NCBI GenBank assembly: GCA_932521025.1
Contig: OW051468.1
Span: forward strand, 5,084,064-5,148,063
DNA length: 64,000 nucleotides
DNA from: Oscheius onirici
Taxonomy: Eukaryota; Nematoda; Chromadorea; Rhabditida; Rhabditidae
Direction: 5' to 3'
The translations under genes and the position numbers were made by a program. Shown piece by piece: positions 42,030-64,000 of this stretch (position 1 is the stretch's first letter; the number at the start of each line of letters is the position of its first letter). The notes beneath the pieces are model-generated. The model was given only the letters and a program-made list of their open reading frames with translations, ran no database searches and was not told the origin of the DNA.

Positions 42030-45000
42030 GATTTGAATTCTTCGAAGGGAGAGTCCAATGGACAGCACTCTCTCCGTTATAATCCACTCGAATAAACACA
42101 TACCCGGTCTTCCTCCCCGTCTAATTAGTCCAATCCTATTTCACCTCCACGCGAGAGATGTTTCTTGGGCCAAGATCTCTTTAGCCCTCTGGGCTCTCAC
42201 ACACATCGATCTCTTGGCACCTCTTTCTACTCATTTCCGATGCCAGAGAGGGGGTGGAGCCCAGGACTAGGGAAAGTCCATTGTCCGTCTGTTTCAAATG
42301 CGGCTCAAAGTTCAAATGGCTTCTTTCAATCTCTCATCACGAACCGTCTTCAGTCCTGGTTAAAAACTTTTTCTCCAAACAAAAAAAATCGATCTGCCCG
42401 TCTTCTTGTCTTTTTCTTCCCATTCCGGTCGCATTCCAAATGAAACGACAGCACCCTAAATATCTTCAGTAGGCTCGTTCAAGCACTCTCTTTTGAAGGA
42501 ATCCCCAGTCTGGGAAAATGCCATTGAATCCCCAAGTATAATCCGCAAAATGCGCTCTTTAGAAACAAGTCCCAAAATACTCGCCGACCCTTTGGAACTC
42601 AATTATTCGTGACTGAATGGCTAGATATGAATGAGGCAGTAGACTGGCACGTTGAGACAACAAGAGAGTATCAGAGTAGGCCTTTATCCAGCTGAAAAAA
42701 AGTCCTGGTTCCATATCTTACATAGTCAGTTCCACAAAGAGAATGTCCACAGTAACACGGATGACCTTTCCCGAGACTCAAAAGTTGGATAGCCAGACAA
42801 AATTTCGCAGCCAATTTCTAATTCATAGCAAATGGATTGGAGTAAATGGCTCTCAAAAAAGACTATTATGATCACTGTAGACATTCGTTTAACTGAAGTG
42901 TCTCTTTAACCGTTCTCTTCTGACCATCTAGTCGATACGGCTCACTGTACTGAACTTGTACCAGATTCGGAACCAGTCCGCTTATCCCACGCCGCGTTTA
43001 GACGGAGCCGACGTAGGTCAAAATTGATCCGTGCCTTGTCCTGGGTGACTCTAATTAAACGCCGATTACGTGAGCCTGCCAGAGCCATTAGTCAGCCGCA
43101 AAAAGTCAGAAAAGTCTCCAATTTCAAGCAAACATATATGGACCATTTTATGTTTGCAAGAGACTCTATCCCAGTCTTTATGACCGCCCACCTGTCTCCT
43201 CCAATCGGATTATCACTTTCTTGATGTGCGTCAGTTGCACAAGTTTCTCAGAATGGGATTCCCTTTGTTTTCCTTCCTCTACTTTTGTCTCTTTCTTGAG
43301 CTTAGTAATTCTGCCCTGTTATGGAGAGACACCTGTCGACTAATGGAGCCAGAGTACTTTCCCTGGTTACTTTTTATCCAATTTATAGTCGCCAGATGCA
43401 CTTTCCTGGCATTACGATAACAAGACCCAACATGAAGTTAGCTAGGGTCGAGTCATTGATCTCGATGTTCCAGGACCAACATCCAATATACCCATCTCCT
43501 TGTTTCATTTCGAAACGGGAACAATGAGGTCATTTGAAAGAGATGATTATTTGCCAACACATGTACGCTCACACATACCAAATCCCTTTCCCCACACCAT
43601 TTCGGGGATGTTCGCTCTGTCATCTTTGAGATTTGACGTCTGTTCAAATTGAATTTCTATCACAAATAGCCAAAACGATGTTTTCAAGAAGGTTGTTTAG
43701 GAATCGAATGAGAGTTCCGTCTCAAGGCCATAAGCCGTGCAAATATATAGGCGAAGAATAAAGGGGTCCGGTTTTTTGAGGTTCAGTTTCCTCTTTCCTC
43801 CTACCTCCAATACTCGTTACCGGTATACTGTGCATTGGATGGATAAAACAAAAGTCATCCACATGAATCTTTCTTCACGAAACTTTTCATGCTTCCACAA
43901 TCCATTTCTTGCTTGTATTTTTGCTTGACTCATCTCTTACGCCGTCACAATGTTTTCTGACGTAGATGGCTCTTTCTTCGAAGTGTAGCATAGAATGTTT
44001 TCTGATGTTTTCCCCGATCAGTTTAAAAAATGTAGCCTTGTTTCTTTATTCAACACACAGAAGCCTCTGCTCACTCCCACACGTTGTTTTTGCGAAGAAG
44101 AAGTTGCATACTGAAGTGGGACATGGTTACTTCCAGAAGAGAAAATTTAGAAATGTCTGATCGGTTTATCATCACTATCGAGACAAAATCCCCATAAAAA
44201 AAGATAATTCTGAAGCTTACATAGCGAGTTTTTACGTGTTTTGCCTCTTTTGGAGTGAAATCTCGTACATTTTCCCACTAGAAAAGTCTACCTAGTTATC
44301 CCGGAAGAGTCTTCTCGTCAATAATGCATTTTCTATTCTGGGGCAGGGCTCTCTCCCTCTTCAGACTTCCGACAGCCTTTCCTCATGAATTTCCGTCGCG
44401 CATTCCTCTCGCTTCCTTCTGTCTCTTGTTTTCACTCGCTCATGATTCACTGCGACACAATTATGTATAGTCAGCAGAGGGTGACTTTATAAAAACATAC
44501 ATCCAACAACTCCTTTCTCTATTGTATTTTAAAGTAAACTGCTACCCTAAAAATCATAGGAGACGGCTAAAAAAAGTGCAGGAAGGCCAAAAGGCCTAAG
44601 GAAATTTCATTTCACGCTCTTCAAACCTCATTTGGAAACATCAAATGCCTGCTTATCACTACATTTAAGCCCGTCGAATGACTTTTCGTCATTTGAGCTC
44701 ATCCGGAACGCAAATGTTTTTAAGTTACGCGATTCCGGTAATCCCATTTAATTAGTCGCTTGTTTGTTCTGATCATAGGGTGTTCTCGATATCATTATAC
44801 TGCTATCAGATCCTGAACTAACTTTTTTTTTAAAAAGTAAAACACGTATAAGAGGATCTCATCCTCTCTTATTAAAACGTCACTCGAAGTGTATCTCGTA
44901 CTTTCAACCCCTAAGGTACTGTCGCGATTCTGAAGGTAATTGTTGCGAATCGTACTATTACTGTTGTGAGGCTATCAAATGGGTTACGACGACGAAGTCG

Positions 45001-45163
45001 GCTGGAGAAAAAAAAAAATGCTCCTTCAAGACCTCTTGCACGATATTCCCAAGTTGAAAATCCGGGGCCCAATTACAGTACTCATTTTCCTAATTTGCAA
45101 TTCTGGCGGGAGAATACGACGGTCGAAAATAATTCTTCCATCCATTTTTCCGTCAAGGTTTTC
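42030..45163. other. Gene-poor 3.1 kb, nothing recognised
   Basis: Only short uncorroborated frames occur. A hairpin-capable GAGAGTCCAATGGACAGCAC lies near 42050. Near 42785, AAAAGTTGGATA followed by CAGACAAAATTT recalls the internal motif of the TA-flanked MITEs at 45.7 and 58.4 kb, possibly a decayed copy. No tRNA, rRNA or coding exon can be supported. Confidence 0.35.
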
Positions 45164-45171
45164 GGCATAGG

Positions 45172-45560
45172 TAGACATGTGCGCTTAGACCGGCTTGGAA
45201 AAAAATCGCCTTCAGTGCGGCGGGCAAAAGAAATTCAGCACGCTTTTTTCTGGGTTTTTTCCCCAGTCATTGTGAACAAATACCGACTAGCACAGAAAAA
45301 AGTTAAGCAAAAAAAGACAAAGCAGCAAAGAAAGTTGAAGTTTCGTACGAAAAACACGAATTTTGTCGATTTTTTTCGCGAATTTCGTCATATTTTTCGT
45401 TTTTCTTTGCGGATTTGTCTTTTTTTGATTAACTTTTTTCTGTGCTAGTCGGTATTTGTTCACAATGACTGGGGAATCACAAAAAACACAGGAAAAAAGC
45501 GTGCTGAATTTCTTTTGCCCGCTGCACTGAAGGCGATTTTTTTCCAAACGCACATGTCTA
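45172..45560. mobile_element. hAT-type MITE with perfect 8-bp target duplication
   Basis: A 389 bp element with terminal repeats TAGACATGTGCG and CGCACATGTCTA is flanked by GGCATAGG at 45164-45171 and 45561-45568. The arms are imperfectly complementary for about 150 bp each (for example GTGAACAAATACCGACTAGC and its complement). The TAG...TGTGCG ends and the 8-bp duplication both indicate the hAT superfamily. There is no coding capacity. Confidence 0.88.
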
Positions 45561-45688
45561 GGCATAGGTACATCTTTTCAATTCCTACATATTCGAAACC
45601 TGAAAATGAGTGCAACGTCTTTCATTAAATTCGTTGAAAGTTATCTCTCGCTATCCTCATTTCTTACCAGTATTTGGTTACCGTTATA

Positions 45689-45906
45689 TGGTCTGTTCAA
45701 ATAGAAGAGGGATTACCGTAAGATTTTAGCTCTTCCCTTCGAGACCCAATTAGCATGCAAAAGTTGGATACTCAGACAACAAATTTGAAAGATACGCAGC
45801 GAACTTTGGAATTTGTTGGCTGAGTATCCAATGTTTGTGTGCTTAGTAGGTCTCGAAGGGAAGAGCTAAAATCTTATGATAATCCCTCTTATTTTTGAAC
45901 CGACCA
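45689..45906. mobile_element. TA-flanked MITE abutting the RSK first exon
   Basis: The 218 bp element starts TGGTCTGTTCAAATAGAAG, ends with the complement (TTTTTGAACCGACCA), and is bracketed by TA. The arms match over about 57 bp (GATTTTAGCTCTTCCCTTCG). The interior holds the family motif GGATACTCAGACAA. It ends 21 bp before the RSK start codon exon, so the acceptor or promoter of RSK lies in the short gap. Confidence 0.8.
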
Positions 45907-45927
45907 TACCGAGAACTTGGTTTCAGG

Positions 45928-54888
<8,961 letters not shown>

Positions 54889-55036
54889 TCGTCTCTTATC
54901 GTGCTTTATTCCCTTTTCAAGACTGGTATCTTTCTTCATTTTTCCATTTTTTTGGCAATTGTACACACTTTCGTGGTTTTAGGTGCCAAAGTGTTCATGT
55001 AAAAAAAACATTTTAATACCTGTTCGTTCCAAAAAC

Positions 55037-55297
55037 TTGGTAATACTATAGCAGGCATCCCCCTCCATTTATAATTTTGGCGCGCAAGTCTAAATTCGCG
55101 TTTTTCATCATTTTTTCGGAATTATTTCACGTTCTAGCTGTTTTTATCGAACTCAGCATTAAAAACTACCCCTAGGATGAGTCTCCAATAGAATAAAATA
55201 GCGAAAAAAATAACGGAAAAGTGGTGAAAATCCCGATTTCAGTCATTGCGCGCCAAAATATTTGAATGGAGGGAGGTGCCTGCTATAGTATTACCAA
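55037..55297. mobile_element. MITE between RSK and serine racemase
   Basis: The inverted ends TTGGTAATACTATAGCAGGC and their complement bound 261 bp, followed inward by CCTCCATT...TTTTGGCGCGC on both arms. AAAC flanks both ends. The terminal GGTAATACT links it to the element at 28842-29120. Confidence 0.75.
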
Positions 55298-55564
55298 AAA
55301 CTTCTGTGATTTTGTGATCCCCAAATCGCCCCATTCAATTGTGATACATTTTCATCCCGTTTCCCGAAAATTCCCACCACATCGTGTACAAAAAACCGTA
55401 CTTTTTTGAGTTTGGTAATAAATTTTGCAAGTTTTATCCTCTTCTTACGAAAAGAATGGAAGTTCCCAAAATATCTTGGAATCTCTGACTCTTGTTATCA
55501 ATAGAGCAAACTTTGGTCTTTCTTCTTCGGCCTTATTGCTGTTTTTCATTAAAAAGGAATTCAG

Positions 55565-57171
55565 ATGACTTCTGTCAGTCTGAAAGGGATTGAAGAAGCC
55601 TACAATCGAATTCGGGGGCATATATACGAAACGCCAATCATTTCATCGAAGAAAATCAACGAAATCGCCGGTTTGTCCCCATGTGTGCACCAGAAAACCG
55701 TAAAAAATAAGGCTGTGAGGTTCTTTTCAAGAGTGAGCATCTTCAAAAGACTGGCAGTTTCAAGGCGCGTGGAGCAACAAATGCTGTACTGCGTCTCAAG
55801 GAAGAAGGAAGAGTTTTAGGAGTGGTAAGTCGAGAAAATTCGGCGGAAAAGAAGCTTTCAGGTCACTCATTCGTCCGGGAACCACGGCCAGGTAAGGACA
55901 ACCAGAATTGAAGCAAGTTTAGAGCTGACAGGGATTGGCGTGGTCTGCAAGAGCTTGTGGATTTCCATGTTGTGTTGTTGTACCGAAAGGGGCTCCAAAG
56001 TCCAAAATCGAGGCTATGAGGGGATATGGGGCTAGACTGGAACTCTGTGGGAACAGCATAGCCGATCGGTTAGTTCATTCAACTTGGCAGAATGCTTTGA
56101 ATCCGAAAATGTGGCGTGGCCCGGTTTTTGATGATAAAGTATATTGGCTCGTATACAAGACGAGTAAAACTAAAGAGGGAAAAAAACTATTTTAAGAGAA
56201 TCGGGATGTGCCAAGTTCTCCAAAGAGTTGAATTACGGAGTAGTTGAGCCATACAACAGTGTTGATGTTATTCATGGTCAAGGAACCATCGGTCTGGAAG
56301 TAGTCAAGCAGGTGCCGGAATTAGATGCTGTTTTTCTAGCAGTCGGAGGAGGTGGAATGGCTGCCGGTGTGGCTACATATATTGGTGAAAAGAGGCCGGA
56401 TGTCAAAGGTGAGAGTACAATGAAAATGACCAAGTTTTCAGTTTTTCTTGTGGAGCCTGTTGGCAAGAGACTGGGAGAGGTTTTCGCCAACGATGGTCAT
56501 CCAGTGACTGAGGGAGATACTTTGGATACGGTTGCCGATGGCATAAGAGTTAAAAATGTTGGCTCAAACTGTATGCCGCCGTTGAGAAAGTACTGTCAGA
56601 ACCAAATCATTACCGTGGTAAGTTTTTTGAGAGAATTCATTGTCCCTACTTTGTCTTCTGCTATAGAAACTCGTAGTCGTCTTTTCCTCCATTTTCGTTT
56701 GTCTTCTTCTGCTCCGCGACGACTTCTTTCATGCTGACGTCGGTAGAACTATCCGTCGTCTTCTTCAGCTTGTCATCCTTGTAGAAACGCATCATCAAGC
56801 TCATTCGAGCGCCTTGAGGCATCGCGTTGAGCAGCTTCTCGAAGCCGATTCCAATATTGGCGTAGGGACTCGACATGGAAACGTCCTTCTGCCACGATTC
56901 TTTGAACAAAACTAATTGTTTTATAGAAATTCAAACACTAATTCTTTTTTTAGACTGAAGAAGAAATTCGCGAAGCTTTGAAACTTATATGGACTAGAAC
57001 AAAAGTGAGTCATTTGTAGTAGCAAATGAACGACAGTTGCAGCAACGAATCGAGCCGACCGCGGCTGTTCCTTTGGCTGGACTTCTCAAGATCGGAGCGC
57101 AGAATCTTGGTCTCAAAAAAGTTGTAGTTAATCTATGTGGAGGCAACGTAGACACCGAATTCATTCCCTGA
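55565..57171 (+). CDS. Serine racemase / threonine dehydratase family, PLP enzyme
   Basis: Exons 55565-55672 (end uncertain), 55720-55824, 55862-55891, 55932-56068, 56197-56408, 56442-56617, 56954-57004 and 57043-57171 give about 315 residues. The fold-type II PLP features are present: PLP lysine in KTGSFKARGA, SSGNHGQ, a glycine loop VGGGGMAAG, and the C-terminal LCGGNVD matching serine racemase SGGNVD. The enzyme interconverts L- and D-serine and/or eliminates water from serine or threonine; it is cytosolic. A complete TEGDTLDTVADGIRV segment matches the metal-site region (ETIADGV). At the first intron the donor and acceptor phases do not fit simply (phase 1 against phase 0). Everything else is intact, so either an unusual splice or a sequence error is likely there. 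Confidence 0.88.
56661..56909 (-). CDS. Antisense ORF inside serine racemase intron 6
   Basis: An 82-codon frame on the opposite strand nearly fills the 336-bp intron. The part from MSSPYANIGIGFEKLLNAMP through SLMMRFYKDDKLKK has normal protein-like composition, followed by a hydrophilic Lys/Glu/Asp tail ending GGKDDYEFL. There are no introns. It may be a nested single-exon gene or a retrocopied fragment. Stop codons in host frames show it is not part of serine racemase. I do not recognise it. Confidence 0.45.
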   Translation of the reverse strand: MFKESWQKDVSMSSPYANIGIGFEKLLNAMPQGARMSLMMRFYKDDKLKKTTDSSTDVSMKEVVAEQKKTNENGGKDDYEFL

Positions 57172-57337
57172 AGATCTTTTTTGTTGAAGCGGCTTGTTGA
57201 GAACAGTGATAAAGATCTTGTTTGTTGAAGAGACTGTAACCGCTTCTTTTGAACCAGCGTCATGTTACAATGAGCCATTTTTCGGAATGACAACCAGTGT
57301 GTATAAAAGACAAAAGTATTCCCGACACGAACTGAAA

Positions 57338-57687
57338 ATGAAACAACTCGTTGTCATCGCCATCTTTCTCTTCTTGACAGCTATCTCTACAGCTCAAATT
57401 CCTCAGGGAGTAAGTTTCTCTGTCAAATTGAACCTAGTAATCCAAGATTCCGCTCAATCTCCAAATGAAGCTGAAAAAAAAGGGGCAGAGTTGCATGAGA
57501 CGACATCTACCGGCAGATCCCACCTCGATTCAACTGCAGCAACAACTAGCGGTAACACACAGAAAATTGCTCAATCTGCTCATTTTAGGTTTGCTTCGAT
57601 CCCAGCTGCGGCAACAGAATCATCCAACAAGTCACGCAGTACTATCCCCAATACTACCCACAGCTGCGTCAATGTTTTGGCTACTAA
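57338..57687 (+). CDS. Secreted four-cysteine peptide, 77 residues
   Basis: Three phase-0 exons (57338-57409, 57489-57551, 57589-57687) give a signal peptide (MKQLVVIAIFLFLTAISTA) and a 58-residue mature chain with four cysteines (GSCMRR, AVCFDPSCGNR, RQCFGY). The end is Tyr/Gln-rich (QQVTQYYPQYYPQLRQ). The introns are 79 and 37 bp. The exon pattern (signal exon ending after a short mature stub, then small Cys exons) resembles the secreted-protein genes near 26 kb. It has no recognised family; candidates are a nematode excretory-secretory or host-defence peptide. Confidence 0.7.
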
Positions 57688-57764
57688 CCAGATTTTTTTT
57701 TCACAGTTTAGTAAATAAAAACAAAATAACTGAATAAGGTGCATCGATAGAAGGTCGACCTGAT

Positions 57765-59838
57765 CTAGCCGCTGGATTCCATGCTGGAGTCGAATGTACT
57801 GTACCCGGTGATGTCAATGAGTCCGGGTTTTTGTGTACGATTCTCACTGAATAAATTGGTTGCAAAAAAACAGAAGGTAAAAGGTACCTTGAATTGAGAG
57901 CAGATGTCTGAATCGAGTAGTTTGTACCATCTTTTGAAGATTCCGACGGGCTCGAAAAGCTGTTCTCGTTGTTGATCTTTCTCTAGAAGATAAGGCATAC
58001 AAGTAGCGAAAAATAGCTTACGATGCAAGCCGTCTTGCGTTTCATTTCAAGAAGCGTTTCACAGGCCTCTGCGGTTTTCTTAATGAGTTCTTCGGGACTG
58101 GACTTCTTCGATATACGAATTGGATGAATTTGACTGTAATCTACGAGCATAATTCGAAAATCTTCAGAGGTGGGCGGGTAATCAATGATGGCAGCTCCGG
58201 CTTGACAACAGATTCTTAGTAACTCGTTACGCAGTGTTTCTTTGGTAGCATAAACGTCAAAGGCCTGGGCCAGTCTTTTTTCGATGTCAGCGAAGTCATT
58301 TCTTGCTCCGGGGACGCGGTGTGCTAAAAATCTAACCTATGGTTTGTTCAAAAAAAAAGAGAGCTCGACCGTAACCCATTTGTTTCCGCGCGAGACCCTT
58401 ATAAAATGGAAACATAGGATACTCAGCCAAGTTTTCTGTTGTTATTTCGCAGCGAATTAAATGGGTTACGGTCGAGCTCTTTTTTAAACAAACCATATTA
58501 AAAAGCTACTTGCCGACTTCGCCGCCTGTCGGCGGCTTTTCTACTTGTGTTTTCTTCTTAACTTTTGCTCCCTTCCCCAGTCAACCGATCTCTTCTGATC
58601 CCTTTCCCAGTCAGCCGATCCCTTCTGATCCCATTCCTAGTCAACCGATCTCTTCTAATCCTGTCACGTCTTCTTCCTATCGGACCCTTTTTCATTCTTT
58701 CCCAGGGTTCCCATTCCCTCCTAAAGAACCGATACGAAGTTTCCTATTTTCCGGCTACCCGATCTCTCTCTCTGAATACAGATCAATCGGTCCCTTCTTA
58801 TCCCCGAGGAGTTTTGTAAAGCCGAGAGTTTTTAATGTTTTTCTCAATTATTTTGCTTCTTCGTAGTGTTCATCGTAAATAGCACGTCAAAAATAGTTGG
58901 ATTAGAGCAAAGCTGAAAGATAATGGAAGACAATGACCTGAAACGAGGCACTTTTCGCATTTGTTGGAAAACACGAGTTTTTATGTTTTCATTTGATGTT
59001 TCTGTCTGTTTTTTTTCGTGTTCTGGCGTTTGATAATCGCATTTTTGATGATTCCTTCAGTGAAATATTTTGAATTGCCGCTCGATGTGCGTCGGATTCG
59101 TCCCCGCCAAATTTCGCAGCTACACTGCCGGTTTAACAATACACCAAAACTTCGTGACCACGGACAAACAGACAAACAAAGCCACAGACACTTTCGCTTT
59201 TTTATATTTTAGATGGTGTCTGTGGCTGACTGTTTGTCCACGGCCACGAGAATCGTCGTTGCAACTCAAGAGTTGTCAGGATTACATAGCAAGTTACTTT
59301 TGAACTTGGAATTTTTACAGCTTCTACTGTGTTTGGAAAAAGCGGTAAAGAGCAGGTAGAAAAGTCCCCTGGTTACGATATTAAAGTTTTATCGATTTCT
59401 GCGCGATGTCAGAAAGAGAAAAGCTCACGTGAATCCATCGATTCTGCGCTCTCCAAATCATTTCGAGTAAAGTCGATTTCGGCCAAATCTTCCTTGTGCT
59501 TTTTCCTTAGCTCCGTCGACTTTTTTCTGTTGCATTCGTTTTTTGTTCTCACGCGATCGTTTTCGAAGGCAACGGCTGAAATGCCACATGTAGCTTTGAA
59601 AACAAAATAACCATACCTCTTTCCTCGTTATTGGCGATTTGACGGGCGTCACGAGCCTTTCTTTTAACGACATCAAAGACTTTTTCGATATCGGGTCTCA
59701 ATGACGACTTTGACTGAACATTTGATTGGTGAAAATGGAAAAATGGGATACTTCTGCGGCCTCTTCGTTCGCTCTCGCCAAAAAGTCGTTCAGGCTGCTC
59801 ATCTTTAGCTTTTGAATTCTTCCGTGAAGATCTTCCAT
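57765..59838 (-). CDS. Coiled-coil protein, unidentified, divergent to the helicase gene
   Basis: Minus-strand exons 59752-59838, 59617-59713, 59429-59575, 58022-58323, 57888-57982 and 57765-57846 all agree in phase and give 269 residues. It starts MEDLHGRIQKLKMSSLND. The first 110 residues are charged coiled coil (DVVKRKARDARQIANN, KKSTELRKKHKEDLAEID). A globular middle has KRLAQAFDVYATKETLRNEL, RICCQAGAAIIDYPPTSEDF and EELIKKTAEACETLLEMKRK. The tail is Ser/Asn-rich, ending STFDSSMESSG. There is no signal or membrane segment. Its start lies 390 bp from the helicase start on the other strand, suggesting a shared bidirectional promoter. Intron 3 (1.1 kb) holds a MITE. Confidence 0.75.
58340..58495. 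mobile_element. TA-flanked MITE in an intron of the coiled-coil gene
   Basis: The ends TGGTTTGTTCAAAAAAAAAG and TTTTTTAAACAAACCA are flanked by TA. The arms contain AGAGCTCGACCGTAACCCAT and its complement. The interior has AGGATACTCAGCCAAG, the same motif as in the copies at 45.7 and 48.6 kb. Confidence 0.8.
58570..58663. repeat. 30-bp tandem repeat, three copies
   Basis: Units of the form CAGTCAACCGATCTCTTCTG followed by ATCCCTTTCC repeat three times with a few substitutions. They lie in the intron just beyond the MITE. On the plus strand they sit in a frame reading PFPSQPIPSDP-like units, which I take as fortuitous. Confidence 0.65.
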
Positions 59839-60226
59839 GCTGAAATTTATCCTTTCTAAAAAAAAAGTTGCCAAATGTATATCTGCCAAAAAAATTATCG
59901 CAAAAAAACGTTAAACCAACTCGACGAACCAGAAAATTTTAAATTCAACCTTTTCCCTCCAGCAGGGGTCTCACCACGAAGCGGATTATGGTAGCGCTGT
60001 GGAACGGGCGTATCGAATCGATTCTGCGGATAGAATTTTTTGGGCCAGACTCCTTTGTCTTTAACTAGCTTTTTTTGTTGATTTTTTCCTGATTTTGTCA
60101 GTTTTTCATCTTCTCATATGCAGTAGGTTACTGCAAAATTACTAAACATTTATTTTCAGACTACTTCGGTCTCTAGGACGTCTTTCAATTCTACCAGTTA
60201 GGACAACAAGCAGTATCAATTATAAA

Positions 60227-63381
<3,155 letters not shown>

Positions 63382-63625
63382 AGGATTTTCAGCAGTGTTT
63401 CGTCCTCATTCTTCTCTTCTGGCTCCCATCATCTCTATTCATCCCCGTGTCAACATCTCTTTTCTCCTAGCACAATTTCACCTTACACTCTCTCGCATCT
63501 CCAAGCAGTTTAAGGGTATTCCTCATTCGATGTTGTTCTAGCTACACGTCCTATTGTTCACTTTATAAGTGATTGTTATCTGAACTTCATTTGGTTTTCT
63601 CTATTTCATTTCCTCTATTTTAGTC

Positions 63626-63994
63626 TTAAAACCCATTTTCACTCTCATTGTTTCGAATAACGGTTAGTGAGTATAAACTGTTGAACAATGCAGATGTTGG
63701 GTTTGGTGTACTGTTAATTGGTACTCCAGAATAGTAGCGGTACTCGTAGTTTATTGGAGAATGAGCCTTCTGGAGTGGAGAGGAAGGAGATTCCGTGAAG
63801 AGCTTACTCAGCACAGGACTAACAGACTGGCTCTTCTTAAAATGCTCTCTCTGAACGACTTGTTCTGTTTTTTTTGTAAAAAAAACAAGCCGCCCACACC
63901 GACTGACCAACACCTTGATCCAATGACCGGTTGACTCTCTTTCATGTTGCGTCTTGTGAACGCCGGTCACTGGACCACTGATGACCATCCTCAA
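63626..63994 (-). CDS. Possible 3' exon of a minus-strand gene running off the window
   Basis: An open minus-strand frame reads SVSPVLSKLFTESPSSPLQK, then YEYRYYSGVPINSTPNPTSA, ending NESENGF. A possible acceptor (ACAAAAAAAACAG) precedes EQVVQREHFKK at about 63862. The texture is that of a disordered C-terminal tail. The gene would converge on the helicase. There is no family call, and it could be noncoding. Confidence 0.35.
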   Translation of the reverse strand: MRMVISGPVTGVHKTQHERESTGHWIKVLVSRCGRLVFFTKKTEQVVQREHFKKSQSVSPVLSKLFTESPSSPLQKAHSPINYEYRYYSGVPINSTPNPTSALFNSLYSLTVIRNNESENGF

Positions 63995-64000
63995 CTCTCG

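Noticed and set aside
58510-58866. Pro/Ser-rich 118-codon frame over the 30-bp tandem repeats
   Set aside because: Generated by the tandem repeat in an intron of the opposite-strand gene; no start context or splice partner.

Overview
The window looks like nuclear DNA of an animal, most probably a nematode. Genes are split by many introns, some only 37-45 bp, with GTAAGT-type donors and TTTTCAG-type acceptors. Polyadenylation signals are AATAAA, several start codons sit directly behind an acceptor-like TTTCAG (which would fit trans-splicing), and the protein kinase A gene carries a first exon beginning MLKFLK, a form I associate with nematode kin-1. I cannot name the species. There is no bacterial, phage or plasmid backbone, no CRISPR array, and no convincing intact tRNA or rRNA gene.

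Layout. 0-3 kb: the 3' part of a saposin-like secreted protein gene and a small unrecognised three-exon gene. 3.3-24.3 kb: one very long gene for the catalytic subunit of cAMP-dependent protein kinase (kin-1). It has at least five alternative first exons that all end in the same phase, one long alternative 5' exon that would skip exon 2, and two alternative last exons. Its introns hold a Tc1-type element, a foldback element, an RTE retrotransposon fragment and a hAT MITE, and also a striking cluster of MEF2-type sites. 25-28.6 kb: a four-span membrane protein and small secreted-protein genes, some damaged. 29.2-32.8 kb: a large unrecognised helical protein. 32.9-34.0 kb: a 1.1 kb palindromic mariner-like element. 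34.1-35.6 kb: glutaredoxin facing a one-LDLa-domain membrane protein on the other strand. 36-38.2 kb: a truncated hAT (ZBED) transposase flanked by copies of a duplicated cystatin-like or Cys-rich gene fragment, one of them inverted relative to a near-identical copy 10.6 kb away. 38.8-42 kb: a Cys-rich minus-strand gene, a small secreted protein and a 304-residue protein that resembles F-box-associated domains only weakly. 42-45.9 kb: gene-poor. 45.9-54.9 kb: ribosomal S6 kinase (RSK) with both kinase domains, its introns full of MITEs. 55.6-57.2 kb: a serine racemase or threonine dehydratase relative, with an antisense ORF inside one intron. 57.3 kb: a 77-residue secreted four-cysteine peptide. 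57.8-59.8 kb (minus): an unrecognised coiled-coil protein. 60.2-63.4 kb: a DDX5/DDX17-type DEAD-box RNA helicase.

Two AGC kinase genes (PKA and RSK) lie within 50 kb, but nothing shows a functional cluster. The most distinctive structures are the modular kin-1 locus, the MEF2-site cluster inside it, several MITE families with intact target-site duplications, and the inverted duplication. Exon models were built by hand from reading frame, splice sites and phase matching. No alignments or transcripts were available.
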